Source of the DNA: Dichetophora obliterata
Lineage: Eukaryota > Arthropoda > Insecta > Diptera > Sciomyzidae
Direction of reading: 5' to 3'
Length of the DNA: 64,000 bases
NCBI GenBank assembly: GCA_963920525.1
Contig: OY986436.1
Span: 27,851,318 to 27,915,317, forward strand
This document shows, in pieces, positions 22,454 through 33,690 of this stretch (position 1 is its first letter; every line of letters begins with the position of its first letter). The notes beneath the pieces were generated by a model that had not been told where the DNA came from, did not search any database, and was given only the letters and a program-made list of their open reading frames with translations. The position numbers were made by a program, and so were the translations under genes.

Positions 22454-23249
22454 TTTAGCAGATCAGCCTATAATTTTCTGCAAAATCAATTTGCAAGACT
22501 AGACCCCAAGCAAGAACAGTTGTAAAAAATCTGACATTACCAAATAGTTACTATGAGTAACATAATTGATAAAGTAGTTAATATCGAATAAAGTCACTTG
22601 TTAAATGTGCCTACAATACCAAACGCGACACACTTTGAAAATAAAAATTAAATGTTTAGTGTGATTATTATATGCAGTTATTTTTTTTCACTAATGTCAC
22701 TAAATTTTGATTTGAATTAAAATTTTCAGCCAATTAATTAGAACGATCGCGGAGTTCTGATAAAATATGATGTTTTAAGTACCCTAACGCGACATTACAA
22801 CATGAACAAAAGAAAATGAAAAATTTAACGTTAATCGAGCTTTGTTTGGTATGTTTTTATTTTTTTGTATTAATTTGTTATTGATACAAAGATTTCATAA
22901 TGTGTGTGCATTCATAATATAAATATGTCCACAATAAATACTAAAGAGAAAATGTCATTTAAAGTACCTAAGAACAAGAAAAAATATATTTTAAGTTTTC
23001 AGGCGAATTTTCTCATCATAACAACTGAGATAAGCTGCAAATACATTATATTATAAAAATTTTGATATTATTTTAATATAATGTTAGAAAAAAATCATTG
23101 GTTTATTAACATTCTACTTTTTGGTCCCGGTTGTCGTTTCTGTGGAAATACCTATATGTAAATTTTGAAGTTTGAAGAATAAAAAACAATCTCATATAAT
23201 TCAAAATGGAAGAAAAGGAAAATTTTTTATTATTTTTTAATAAAATATA

Positions 23250-23650
23250 TATATTTTAGCAATTATTTAGTTTGATTGGACAAAATAATTCTGCAACTCC
23301 TTGAGCACTGGCGTGGCTTCGAGTGCCTGTATAGTGTTAAAAATAAATTTTACCACAACAAGCACGCAAGGTTCGAGGCTCTGAACCAAATTGCCGGAAA
23401 ACTCAAATCCTTTTCCGAAGCAATTGATGCAAATGATGTTAAAGTACGCACATTTCAATAAAAATGTTTAGAACTCATAATATTGTTATCAATGCTTAAA
23501 ATGAACTATCTACGTGGTCAATAGAACCGCAAACTTGCAAAGCAAAACCAAAAGTGGATCTGGAGATGATGATTTGTATGAGTCAACCGTTTACTGGTGT
23601 AAAGAGCTAAGTTTTTTGAAGGTCTTTGTGAAAGTTCGCAAAGGAACAAG
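23250..23650 (+). pseudogene. MADF-like protein gene of a Harbinger element, degenerate
   Basis: Reads DKIILQLLEHWRGFECLYSV, NKFYHNKHARFEALNQIA, then after an interruption GSGDDDLYESTVYWCKELSFL at about 23560-23625. The spacing of aromatic residues fits the MADF/Myb-SANT-like DNA-binding protein carried next to PIF/Harbinger transposases. No ATG opens the frame (a TGA lies directly before), so either an upstream exon joins at the AG near 23260 or the gene has decayed. A GT/AG pair near 23440 and 23525 could bound an intron, but the phases I read do not fit. It is convergent with the transposase remnant at 24290-25770. Confidence 0.6.
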
Positions 23651-24289
23651 TAATTTTTCATGATTGAGTATTAGTGCCTTAGGCTAAAAGATAGCTTTCG
23701 AGTCCAAGTCCCATACTTACACGATCTCTTAACTTTTGATTTCCTGCTATATACCCACAATCCTAGTTGTCTTCCTATTTTTAAAATTCACTAGATAGTG
23801 ACACATTGGAGGAAACGCAACATTACATTACAACTCCAACAAAAAGAAAAAAAAAAAATTTAAATGAAGAGGCGCCAACGTCAAACAAAATTGTATGATC
23901 TCAAGAAGACAGTGCACTCAATGCAAGTACAGCTCAAAAGAAGGATCATCCTGATGATGAAGCATTCGCAAGTTATACAAAGGAAGAGATGATTTTCATA
24001 AGAAATGCAGACCTAAAAGATAATTTATGCGCACGAATTTCACTTGTTTTAGAATTTTAAAAAAACAGAGAATCTTAGCAATAGTTAAACCTTGTATCAC
24101 TGCAATTTTAATATCTTCTTCCGTCATAGGGCAAAATGTAGTATCTTTAACTAACTTAACGATTAATACACAATACTTTTAAAATTATTAAAAATTTATT
24201 TAAAATAATTTTTATTCATAGAAAGGGCATTAAAAATTCAATTTTTTAACAGCTTCCCATTGCCAGGGTACAAAACCAAGAGTATTGAA

Positions 24290-25770
24290 CTACTGCGTAT
24301 AATTATTTCTAGCTATAATTTCCTCACCTCCTGACCGATTCCCTCGTGGTACTGAAGGCCAGTCAATGCAACATTCGACCGCCAGGAGCCACTCGTCATG
24401 TTGAGTGATGTCTTGTTTTCCGAATCCAATGTTCTTTTTTCGAATCCATTTCTCTTTTGAATGAAATGGTGCAGAGAACAAGCTGCTGAAGTTGCAATTT
24501 CAACTTTATCGACAGGGTAATCAATATCCCTTTGAAACACTTGAAACTTATTTGCTAATATGCCAAAAGCTTTTTCAACCACACGACGCGCTCTGCTAAG
24601 TCCGTAGTTGAAAATTTTATTTGTAATCACTGTTTCTTTGCCCATGTGGCCTTTACATTCTTGATGTTAGCCTAAAAGCGTAGTCTGCAACGAAAACGTA
24701 AGTTACTTTTATCGGTTACTTTTACCGGTTACTTTTATCGGTTAAACGTAAGTTACTTTTACTTATCCTTCGGAAAATCAAAAATATTTTGATTTATGCC
24801 TCTACAAAGGGACGACGTGTTAAAAGCCGCAGCATCTTTGGCTTTACCATAAGTCCCTACGTCCACGTAGATAAACATATAGTTTGTGTCCACCACTGCC
24901 ATTATACTTACTCTATAGAACCCTTTGCAGTTGTAATACTAAGACCTATATTCTTTCTTGATGGAAATGGCAATATGCTTTCCATCTAAAATACAAATAT
25001 AAATGTTTAAGAACAAATAAAAACCATGTTGATGCACCAATTGCACCAAGGCATTGCGAAAAATTTCATTTTCTTTCGAAATTCAGCGCTATTTCCTTCC
25101 ACTGGCTTGAGCTTTGGGGAACCTTTAACAAAATAAAAAATATACTTATATTTGAATAGTAAAAGTAACACACCGTTAAAAATTCTTCCTTTAAAACAGT
25201 GTAAATTGCATGAAGCGTTTCCGGCCCAAACACACCGATTGCTTGGGAAGACGTCCTAAAGCCATATGCTAACTCGGTGTATCTTGCTCCAGTGGCTAAA
25301 AACCGTAGAGCCACTAACAATCTGCTACAAAAAAGAAGCTTTTTCGTTGTTAAAGAAAACATATTTTAAAAAATAACACTAAACCATCAATTGTTACTTA
25401 ATATATAATTTAAGGAATCACTTAACATCATCTATGTATTGTGACTATGAAACTGAAATAGCCTATCGTAGTATTGTATCCTCTTTCTTTATGTATGGAG
25501 TAATTTTATCAAGCAACTCCAAAAATGTTGCTACGGACATACGGGTAAAGTTTTGAAAGTCTTTTGGGTCCTCAATCCTTAATTCATTGAGGACAAAGGA
25601 TGTCAAGTCTCGACCGGAATATCGATGAAGAAGCCAATTTCTTGACCAAAAGGATCTTTTCCTTTGTTGTTTTTTTTTTAATGGTTTTCGCTTTCTTCTT
25701 TTTATTGCATTTCTCAGAGACACTATAGCGTAAATCCTTTTAAGGTTATCGTCTATTATCATTTTTATTT
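24290..25770 (-). pseudogene. PIF/Harbinger transposase, fragmented
   Basis: Blocks in order on the minus strand. 25762-25463: SFWSRNWLLHRYSGRDL, ELRIEDPKDFQNFTRMS. 25362-25190: LLVALRFLATGARYTELAYG, FRTSSQAIGVFGPETLHAIY. About 24990-24780: DGKHIAISIKKEYRS, stop, YYNCKGFYRVSIMAVVDTNY, MFIYVDVGTYGKAKDAAAF. 24645-24313: FNYGLSRARRVVEKAFGILA, CSLHHFIQKRN. These match the Harbinger order, with the catalytic Asp in VDTNY and in the G..KAKD segment, and the Glu in RRVVEKAFG. A stop, frameshifts and possible introns separate the blocks. Termini and target duplication were not located. Confidence 0.85.
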
Positions 25771-25779
25771 CGTATTTTT

Positions 25780-26857
25780 CAAAATTTTAACGTTTAACTT
25801 TCTCAAATATCGAGCCAGATAGTCTGGAGTAAAAACAAAGAATCTGTCTGGTAAAAATTAAAAAATGACATACAGATGAAATCCCATACGAAATTTTTTT
25901 GACATGTCATTTGTATTTAACACTTTTAGATAAGTGTATACGAATTTAATTTTTCTCGTATATTGTTTTGGCGAAATAAATCAGATTATCGATTATTACT
26001 CCTATTTAATGTAAGGGCATGTGATTTTTTGCTGTGAACAAATTTTTAATTCGAAATTCTTCTTAAATGTAGCTGTTATTTTCTTTAATTTGAATAAGTG
26101 TTTACCATAGATAAATATTTGATTGAGAATATATTTTATAAAAAAAAGTATTTTTTTATTTATTTTTATTTACTCCTTTATCTCCACTCTTTACTCCTTT
26201 TCTCTTTACTCCTTTACTTTATCTCCTTTATCTCCAATACGTTCTTAACTTAAATATTGGCATATTTTAAAAACTACTGAGAATAAAATGACGAAATTTC
26301 ATATGTTCTTGATATTAATTATTGAAAATAGCAGGTTAAGTTTGGAAATTATTGAAAAAGAGGGCGTGGCACTTTCCATAAAATCAAAATTTAAATATTG
26401 TGTGAAATATAGTTTAAATGTTTTGTTTTAGTTTTGTTTGAAGAGCTTAATTTAGATACTTATAGCTCAGATATGATACATTTTTTTAAAACAATTTTAT
26501 GATTATTTGGATAAATACCACTTTATCTTACATAGACTAGGCATAAACAAAATATCTGGTTATATAAAACTGAATTTTTTCCAACTAGCATACTCCATTC
26601 GATTCACTGTGCCTCCCTCTGTCCTTCGTTCTAGCCGTTACGCTAGTCTTCCATCGTCCATTATCGATGATGTTGTTGATCTTGCTGACGACAACGACAA
26701 TAACGACGACGCACACTAGTCAAAAGTGAAAAAAGGTGACAAAAATTCAGTAAACACGTAATATAACCATAAAAACTATAAAGGAATTAATACTAGCTAG
26801 AATAATCGTCAATAAAAAAAAATTGTGGTATATATCGGTAACGTTCCAAGAAAAAAT
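25780..26857. other. AT-rich spacer
   Basis: No gene recognised; pyrimidine-rich TCTTTACTCC-type repeats at about 26170-26235 and a GACGACAACGACAA run at about 26684-26710. Confidence 0.4.
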
Positions 26858-28425
26858 TATTTGTATTTATTTTTATTTTTGTATTTATTTAGTTAAAACA
26901 TGTTGACATTTAAGACTTAGTCTTTTACATGCCGCATTTATAGCATACATAACAACTTATAAGATTAAAATATTTTGTGAAATCATTTTACATTAGAAAG
27001 ACAAAATATAGAATTATAAAAAATACAGAATTATTTAAACAAATATTTATATCAAATTAAAATCAAATATTAACATACATTAGTTTTTGAACAAGAAAAA
27101 TATTAATTATAAATATATATTAAGATATTAAATGTAAATATTTTAAATTGCTTCCTCAGTTCATAAAATAAAATTTGAGAAAAACAATTATTTGAGCAAC
27201 AGAGTTAAGATTTAAGAACTGAAAGAAAATTTAAAGAAAACAGTTAAAAAAAGAGAGTTAAGAGAAGTGTTTGAAAATTAAATGCTTAAAGTACCTACTA
27301 TTGGAAACATTTTTAATGCTGTTTGGCAGTGAGTTCCATAGTCTTATTGCGCTAACGAAAAACAATCTACTTGAGTTAAGAAAATTAAATTTAGGAATAT
27401 TTAGGTTCATGCTTCGCCTTGATCTACAAAATTTTAGCTTCTCAAAAAGATAGTCCGGACATCGCGAGTGAATGATCCTATGCAAGAAAATGCAGTTTCT
27501 TGCCTCAAGATTGTTGGTTAAATTACGGCCTAATAACTGATAAGTAAAGCGTGAAATCTGATCAGATCTTTTAATTCCGTAAACGTAGAGTGCAGTGTTA
27601 TTAAAAGCAACTTGTAGTTTTAAAGATCTCGAGTCCATTTTGCTATAGACAACTTCCGCGTATGTAATAATTGGCAGTAATAGCGTTAATACTAATTTTT
27701 TTCTGATGTCATCAGGTACAAAATCTGCAGTCACCCGACGATTTAAGACATAGTAAAGACATGGTAAATTTTACTGACGCAGGAGTTAACATGGTCATCG
27801 CAAGACAGAGAAGAATTTATTTTATAACCAAGGTTTGTGGCCTTACATACGAATTTTGGCTGCACGTTACTAAGGAGAATCGGTGGAATATCTAGATTTT
27901 CTTATGCAGTTTTTGAAGCCGGTAGGACATACGATTTGAGAGAGTTTAGCATCAGTTTATTAAGACTCCCCCATTCTGCCACTATATTTAAATCTTCATT
28001 AACTTTTTCAATTAAATCTTCAACTGGTCCAAGTAGCCTGGACAAACACAGTTGTAAGTCGTCTGCATACGCATGCATGGTTACGTGATTGCATTTACTG
28101 AAGATATCATTTATAAACATGGTGAAAAGAAGTGGGCCAAGAACAGAGCCTTGTGGGACTCCACTCGTTGTTCTTTTGTAAAGCGAGAAATTGTTCCCTA
28201 CCCTGACTCTATGAGACCTGCCATCCAAGTAGCTATGCAAAAACCGAACCGAAGCATCGGAAAATCCGAAGTAAATATCAAGTTTTTTACAGAGTAAAGT
28301 AAGGTCTACAGTATCAAATGCTTTAGAAAAGTCCAATGGACAAAGCAAACTCAGATGAATCCTATCATATGGCAATCTTATATCATCTAGAGTTTGTACT
28401 AAAGCAGAAGAGTCATAATGTCATA
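26858..28425 (-). pseudogene. CR1/Jockey-type LINE RT, minus strand, 5'-truncated
   Basis: Begins inside the RT at about 28425: SALVQTLDDIRLPYDRIHLS, LLCPLDFSKAFDTVD (first catalytic Asp), TTSGVPQGSVLGPLLF, MHAYADDLQLCLS (catalytic ADD), then a break near 27740-27900, KKLVLTLLLPIITYAEVVYS, LQVAFNNTALYVYGIKRSDQ and IRLWNSLPNSIK, to the stop near 27258. The 3' region ends at about 26858-26890 in a TTTATTTA-type tail (complement), preceded by the palindrome AAGACTTAGTCTT at 26912-26924. The RT core is intact in sequence but the ORF is broken. Confidence 0.88.
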
Positions 28426-28429
28426 TCAT

Positions 28430-29145
28430 ATCATTATAAGGTGGCATATGTTTTTCAAATAATTTATGGTAGCAGAGCTCAAATCTGGGGTTAATTTTTT
28501 CGTACACGTCGAAAGCTTTTAAATATAAGTTCCATTTTCAAGAAAATATTATTACATCAGTGGAAATGTAGAGACATTAGCTAACTTTTTTCTGAAAGAA
28601 CTATATAGATTCAGTCGATCAGGAAAATTTTATCATCAATTTTGTGAAGGGGTAATTTTTAGCCAAATTTGTTTACCCGGTTGTGGACACCCTTGTAAAA
28701 TCGATTAACTTCTTAAAAATATGAACGCGACATAACTTTTGACTGCGCCCGAGGGTTTATATATTTCAGTGCCAGACCTATTTTTTTTTAATTTTTTTTC
28801 TGAAATCCAAAAATATTAGGAGCAAAGTTTTTTTACTAAAACCTATTTATTAACGAATACAGAACAAGTTGTCAAGAGTTCCTTATGTTACCATCTCTGC
28901 GCTAGAAGATATTTAGGTTCAAAGATCACCAAAATCAGTCATTCGCTTATTTCTCCGCTCCTTTTTGTAGGACAGAAAATGTGCACAGAACAAAATTATA
29001 GACCAGATAATTCTCTACAAAAATGCCCTTAACAGTTTTAACGTAAGACAAACAGTTCACGCGCTATGCGACTAGCTAGATATTTCTACTTTACGCTATT
29101 GAAACATATCTAGTCATCTATCCTATGAGTTTAAAAATTCGTTTC
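28430..29145. other. Spacer without a recognisable gene
   Basis: Contains one isolated GAACGCGACATA near 28724, similar to the boxes of element A; nothing else to support. Confidence 0.35.
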
Positions 29146-29149
29146 ACTC

Positions 29150-29826
29150 TCTCTTGACTTGCAGCTGAATGCGCTTACTGCGCGCTGTGATCTTCTTACA
29201 CTGCAGATAAGTGAAACCAGCAATAACAACAACATCAACACCATCAGCAGCACACCTCTTGAGTCGCAACTGAATGGTCTTACTGCGCAGTGTGATCAAC
29301 TCGCTTAACGACAGAGTGAATCCAGCAGCACTAACAAAGATGCTATTATATTTGGAATACCCTACGCTGAGGGTGAAAACTTAAAAAGCATTTTTAATCA
29401 GATTTGCCGCTCTATAGATTTTCTTGCACCGCAAGTTCGTGATATTTTTCGAGCTAGGCGGTCAGCATTCAAATTTTGCGGTTATTATTAAATTTTATAC
29501 CCCGTATAATCACAATCGCGTGCTTCGGGGCTTTGCTGAATAAAGGAAGAGAGCCAGAGCAGCAGTAACGCTAAGAGGTGCAGGGTTTGATTCCGACTTC
29601 AAAGTACTAATCTTCGAAAGCTTGTCTGGTGAGGTCAGGAAAATTCTTCAGGCTGGTAATCTATCAGGCTAAACGTAAAAGAAAGCTTTTTAACGTGCTA
29701 TCCAACCGTGATTTGGTTCATGTTAGCGTTAACAGAGGTGATACTGCAGTTGCTGTCCGAAGTGAAGCTGAGCTTATTTCGCTGGCGTCGAATAATGCCT
29801 CCTCTGCAGCTACAGATATAATTTAA
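29150..29826 (+). pseudogene. LINE ORF1 remnant
   Basis: Nucleic-acid-binding ORF1 of the LINE that continues to 32719. A coiled-coil-like unit is duplicated: LQLNALTARCDLLTLQISET and SQLNGLTAQCDQLA, about 110 bp apart, the second with an in-frame stop. It continues IIFGIPYAEGENLKSIFNQI, then IKFYTPYNHNRVLRGFAE, GFDSDFKVLI and, in another frame, FNVLSNRDLVHVSVNRGDTA, ending near 29826. Several frameshifts and stops. Confidence 0.65.
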
Positions 29827-29975
29827 GTTTTCTTTGTTCTTTCTTCTTTTTTCTATATCAATTTTTTACTCTTATTTGCCTACTATCGCTATTTTAACAC
29901 TCATGGCTATCCTTAATAATTTGAATACTTCTTAGTTTTTAATAGCTTCTAGTTGTTTGCCTGACATCTTAACTT

Positions 29976-32719
29976 ATGATTTCTAACTTTTGTAGTGGCA
30001 TTGATGAAAAACGTAAGCGTCTAATAAACAATCTATGTAATAAATGTAGTGGTCTTTCCATTGTGCACTTTAATAGGCGTAGTTTGAATGTATCTAAACT
30101 TGACTATATTAAATTTTTATTAGTCAACTCTAATGTCGATGTAATCTGTGAATCTGAGACGTAGTTCATTTCTGAGGTCCCAAATAGTTTTTATAATATT
30201 GTTAATTACACTCTTTTTAGAAATGATAGGATTGGCTGCAAAGGCGGTGGAGTTGCAGTTTACTGCAAATCATTTCTACACTCTAAACTTATAAGTAAGT
30301 CCTCTGGGTCAGGCATAGAGTTTTAAAATATGGAAATACCTAATAATTATAATGCCAAATTGCTTGTTTCGTGTGTTTACAATCCTCATAGATCTTTTAG
30401 TCTTGAAACATTTTTTAGTAACCAAAATCAACGTTTAATGGATTTTGACTGCTTTGCTATTTGTGGTGATTTTAATGTTAATATTCTAAACAAGGGCAGT
30501 GTGACAGAACGTTTGTGTGACCATATTAGTGTAGCTGGAATGAATATTATCAATTCCTCATATCCTACGTGCTTTGCTTCTAATGTAAATCCTAGCTCAT
30601 TAGATCTTTTAATTCTGTCTGATGTCTCTTTACTTTTACTTTTTGATCAAATGTCATTCATATCCTATCATGACCTGCTATTTTGTGCAATAAATTTTAA
30701 GCCACGCAATCTTTCTTATCAAGTATCTGTTACGTATCGTGATTTCAAGTCTATTGATTACTCTCTGTTATATGATTATTTGTCTAGCTTCTGTTGGAAT
30801 GACTGTTGGTTCAGCCAATCTGTTGACGATAAGTTAAATGTTCTCGTCGCACACGTCAAACATGCTTTTGATAACTTTGTGCCTATTCGCGAGTCCATTG
30901 CTCGAAATAAGTTATGTCCATGGTTTACGTCTTATGTTAAAGTCGCTATCAATAAAAGAAGCAAACTTTATGTTAAATGGAAAAGACACCCTACTAATGA
31001 AAATTGGGAATTATACAAACTTGCTCGCAATACTGCCGTTTCTATTATTAGACAGTCAAAAAAAATTTCTTCTTTAAAAAATTAAATACTAAAATTCTTT
31101 GGAAAAATATTCGTTGCTTTGGTGTAAGTAATAAAGATGATCAAGAGTGTGATATTGATCCCAATAGTCTTAATAACTTTTTTCTGCTTAGATCACCAGC
31201 TAATATTAGTGAAAATCAATGCAATGCTTGTAACACTCATAAACACCTTGTTAATGATCAGTTCTCTTTCTGTAATGTTGATGAAAATGATGTAATATTG
31301 TCAATTATAAAAATTAAGTGAAATGCCATTGGTAGTGATGGCATTCCTTTACAGTTTATTAAAATTATTTTGCAGTTCATCATTAAACCTCTCACACATG
31401 TTATAAATCACTGTTTTACTGTCTCATGTTTTTCCAATACTTGGAAGCTAGCCACAATAATACCAATTGCTAAAGTCAATAATGCTTCCTCTGTGAAAGA
31501 TTTTAGACCTATTAGTATTCTATGCTCGTTCTCAAAAGTCTGTGAATCCTTGATGTGTAAGCAAATTAATGAATGTTTAAAGTCTTATAAATTGCTTTCA
31601 CCGTACCAACCTGGTTTTCGAACCGGACATAGTTGCGCAACAGCTATGCTGAAGATTCAAGGTGATATACGGCGCTTAAATTATGACGCTGGTAATATCA
31701 CATTCCTTTGTCTTCTTGACTTTTCTAAAGCATTTGACGGTGCAAATCATAATCTTTTAGTTCGAAAACTGCAAATTTAGTTTGGGTTCAGTAATGGCGC
31801 TGCTCTTTTAATTGCTAACTATCTCAATGACAGGAAGCAAAGAGTAAAAATTGGCAATGCACTGTCTGATTACGCAGAAATAAAAGCAGTTGTTCCTCAA
31901 GGATCCATTCTTGGACCACTGATATTTACTTTATTTATGAACAACATTTTTAACAGATGTAATAATATGACAATGCATGCATTTGCCGATGACATTTAAT
32001 TATATTCTTCAAACCGGATTGGACTACTTGAGGATCTATGCTTTAGGCTAAATGATAACTTGAATGCTATTTCGAGGTGAGCTTCTGAAAACGATCTCTG
32101 CCTGAATGCCAACAAATCGTACATTCTTCCCATATCCACGGATAAACTTGACTTCAAAGTAATACCTTGACAAAAAAAAAACTTGTTGTTCAACTCATGT
32201 TGCCTATAATTACTTACTCCGAGTTAGTTTATAGTAAATTTGACTCTAATTCTGAGCACAAAATTCTTGTTGTGTTTAATGACTTGACTAGATATATTTA
32301 TGGCTTAAGACGATTTGACCATATATCTAAAAAAAGTAGGAAAATTTTAGGATGTACTTTAACAAGATATTTAAATGCAAGAACCTGCATATTTCTGCAC
32401 AAGTTGATTATCAATAAGACTCCATAAAACCTTTTCGAAAAACTCTGTTTTAGTGCATCGAACAAAACTCTTAATTTAATATTGCCAAGATACTCATGTT
32501 TACATTCCAAACGGCTCTTTTTCATCAATGCCATCAAGCTTTGGAACTCGCTTCCTTCAAACATCAAAAGTATTGTCAGCGCGAAAAAATTTAAGCTATA
32601 AATTATTGACTACTTCTCTAATCCTTAATTTTTCCCCCTCTCTCTTCTATACCCTTCTTTTGCCTAGCTATGATAAAATCTTTATTTCTGGATTAAGATT
32701 TTGTGAATCTTAATCCGTA
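29976..32719 (+). pseudogene. CR1/Jockey-type LINE ORF2 (endonuclease and RT), defective
   Basis: APE-type endonuclease: LSIVHFNRRSLNVSKLDYI, DVICESET with a stop, then GGGVAVYCKSF, CAICGDFNVNI-like block (ICGDFNVN at about 30460), LDLLILSDV and ISYHDLLFCAI. The linker follows. From 31100 the RT: DFRPISILCSFSKVCESLM, YQPGFRTGHSCATAMLKIQG, LLDFSKAFDGANHNLL (catalytic Asp), VVPQGSILGPLIFTLFM, MHAFADDI with a stop directly after (about 31995). At about 32163 an internal deletion joins to KKKLVVQLMLPIITYSELVY and the C-terminal domain, to the end near 32700. A perfect stem-loop (GGATTAAGATT, 5-base loop, AATCTTAATCC) sits at 32690-32716. Confidence 0.85.
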
Positions 32720-33690
32720 CACTGAACCAAAAAGGTACATTATATTAATGAAAAGGTGCATTAATTTCAATGAATTATTCATTGCTTTCGGTCCAATGAA
32801 CTGTGGCCATTGATTTCAATGAATTTTCTTCATACTTTAATGAATAGTTCATTAAACTTAGTGATTTTCAATGAATGGTTCCTTGAATATGAATATACAC
32901 TTCATTGAATTCAATGAACAGGTTCATTAAAAAAATGCCAAAATTAATGATTTTTTCATTGAATTGAATGAAAAGTTAATTGAATTCAATGTAAAGTTCA
33001 TTGAATTCAATGAAAAGTTCATTGAATTCAATGTAAGGTTTATTGAATTCAATGTATAGTTCATTGAATTCAATGTATAGTTCATTGAATTTAATGTATA
33101 ATTCAATGAACCTTACATTGAATTCAATGCAGAGTTCATTGAATTCAATTTTTCCCCCTCTCTCTTCTATACCCTTCTTTTGCCTAGCTATGATAAAATC
33201 TTTATTTCTGGATTAAGATTTTGTGAATCTTAATCCGTACACTGAACCAAAAAGGTACATTATATTAATGAAAAGGTGCATTAATTTCAATGAATTATTC
33301 ATTGATTTCGGTCCAATGAACTGTGGCCATTGATTTCAATGAATTTTCTTCATACTTTAATGAATAGTTCATTAAACTTAGTGATTTTCAATGAATGGTT
33401 CCTTGAATATGAATGTACACTTCATTGAATTCAATGAACACGTTCATTAAAAAAATGCCAAAATTAATGATTTTTTCATTGAATTGAATGAAAAGTTAAT
33501 TGAATTCAATGTAAAGTTCATTGAATTCAATGAAAAGTTCATTGAATTCAATGTAAGGTTTATTGAATTCAATGTATAGTTCATTGAATTCAATGTATAG
33601 TTCATTGAATTCAATGTATAGTTCATTGAATTTAATGTATAATTCAATGAACCTTACATTGAATTCAATGCAGAGTTCATTGAATTCAAT
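32629..33690. repeat. Direct duplication, offset 520 bp then 541 bp
   Basis: 32629-33148 recurs at 33149-33690 almost unchanged, including LINE 3' sequence (TTTCCCCCTCTCTCTTCTAT at 32631 and 33151), the stem-loop, and the first part of the palindromic array. Offset grows from 520 to 541 between the start and the end: the second copy has exactly one extra 21-bp unit. This is what unequal exchange or replication slippage in the array would leave. Confidence 0.92.

Larger units (their letters stand above)
20628..23153. mobile_element. Element A: TIR transposon with AACGCGACA boxes
   Basis: Ends read GGGCATTTCCA (left) and, complemented, AGGTATTTCCACAG (right), each preceded by ATAT (20624-20627; 23154-23157), which is either a 4-bp target duplication or the outer part of the inverted repeat. 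The box AACGCGACA occurs near both ends, always on the plus strand: 20647, 20814, 20983 (last base T), 22622 and 22786. A decayed transposase lies on the minus strand and a LINE is nested at about 21140-21870. Element B (61885-62654) shares the termini but has a different repeated box. Confidence 0.75.
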
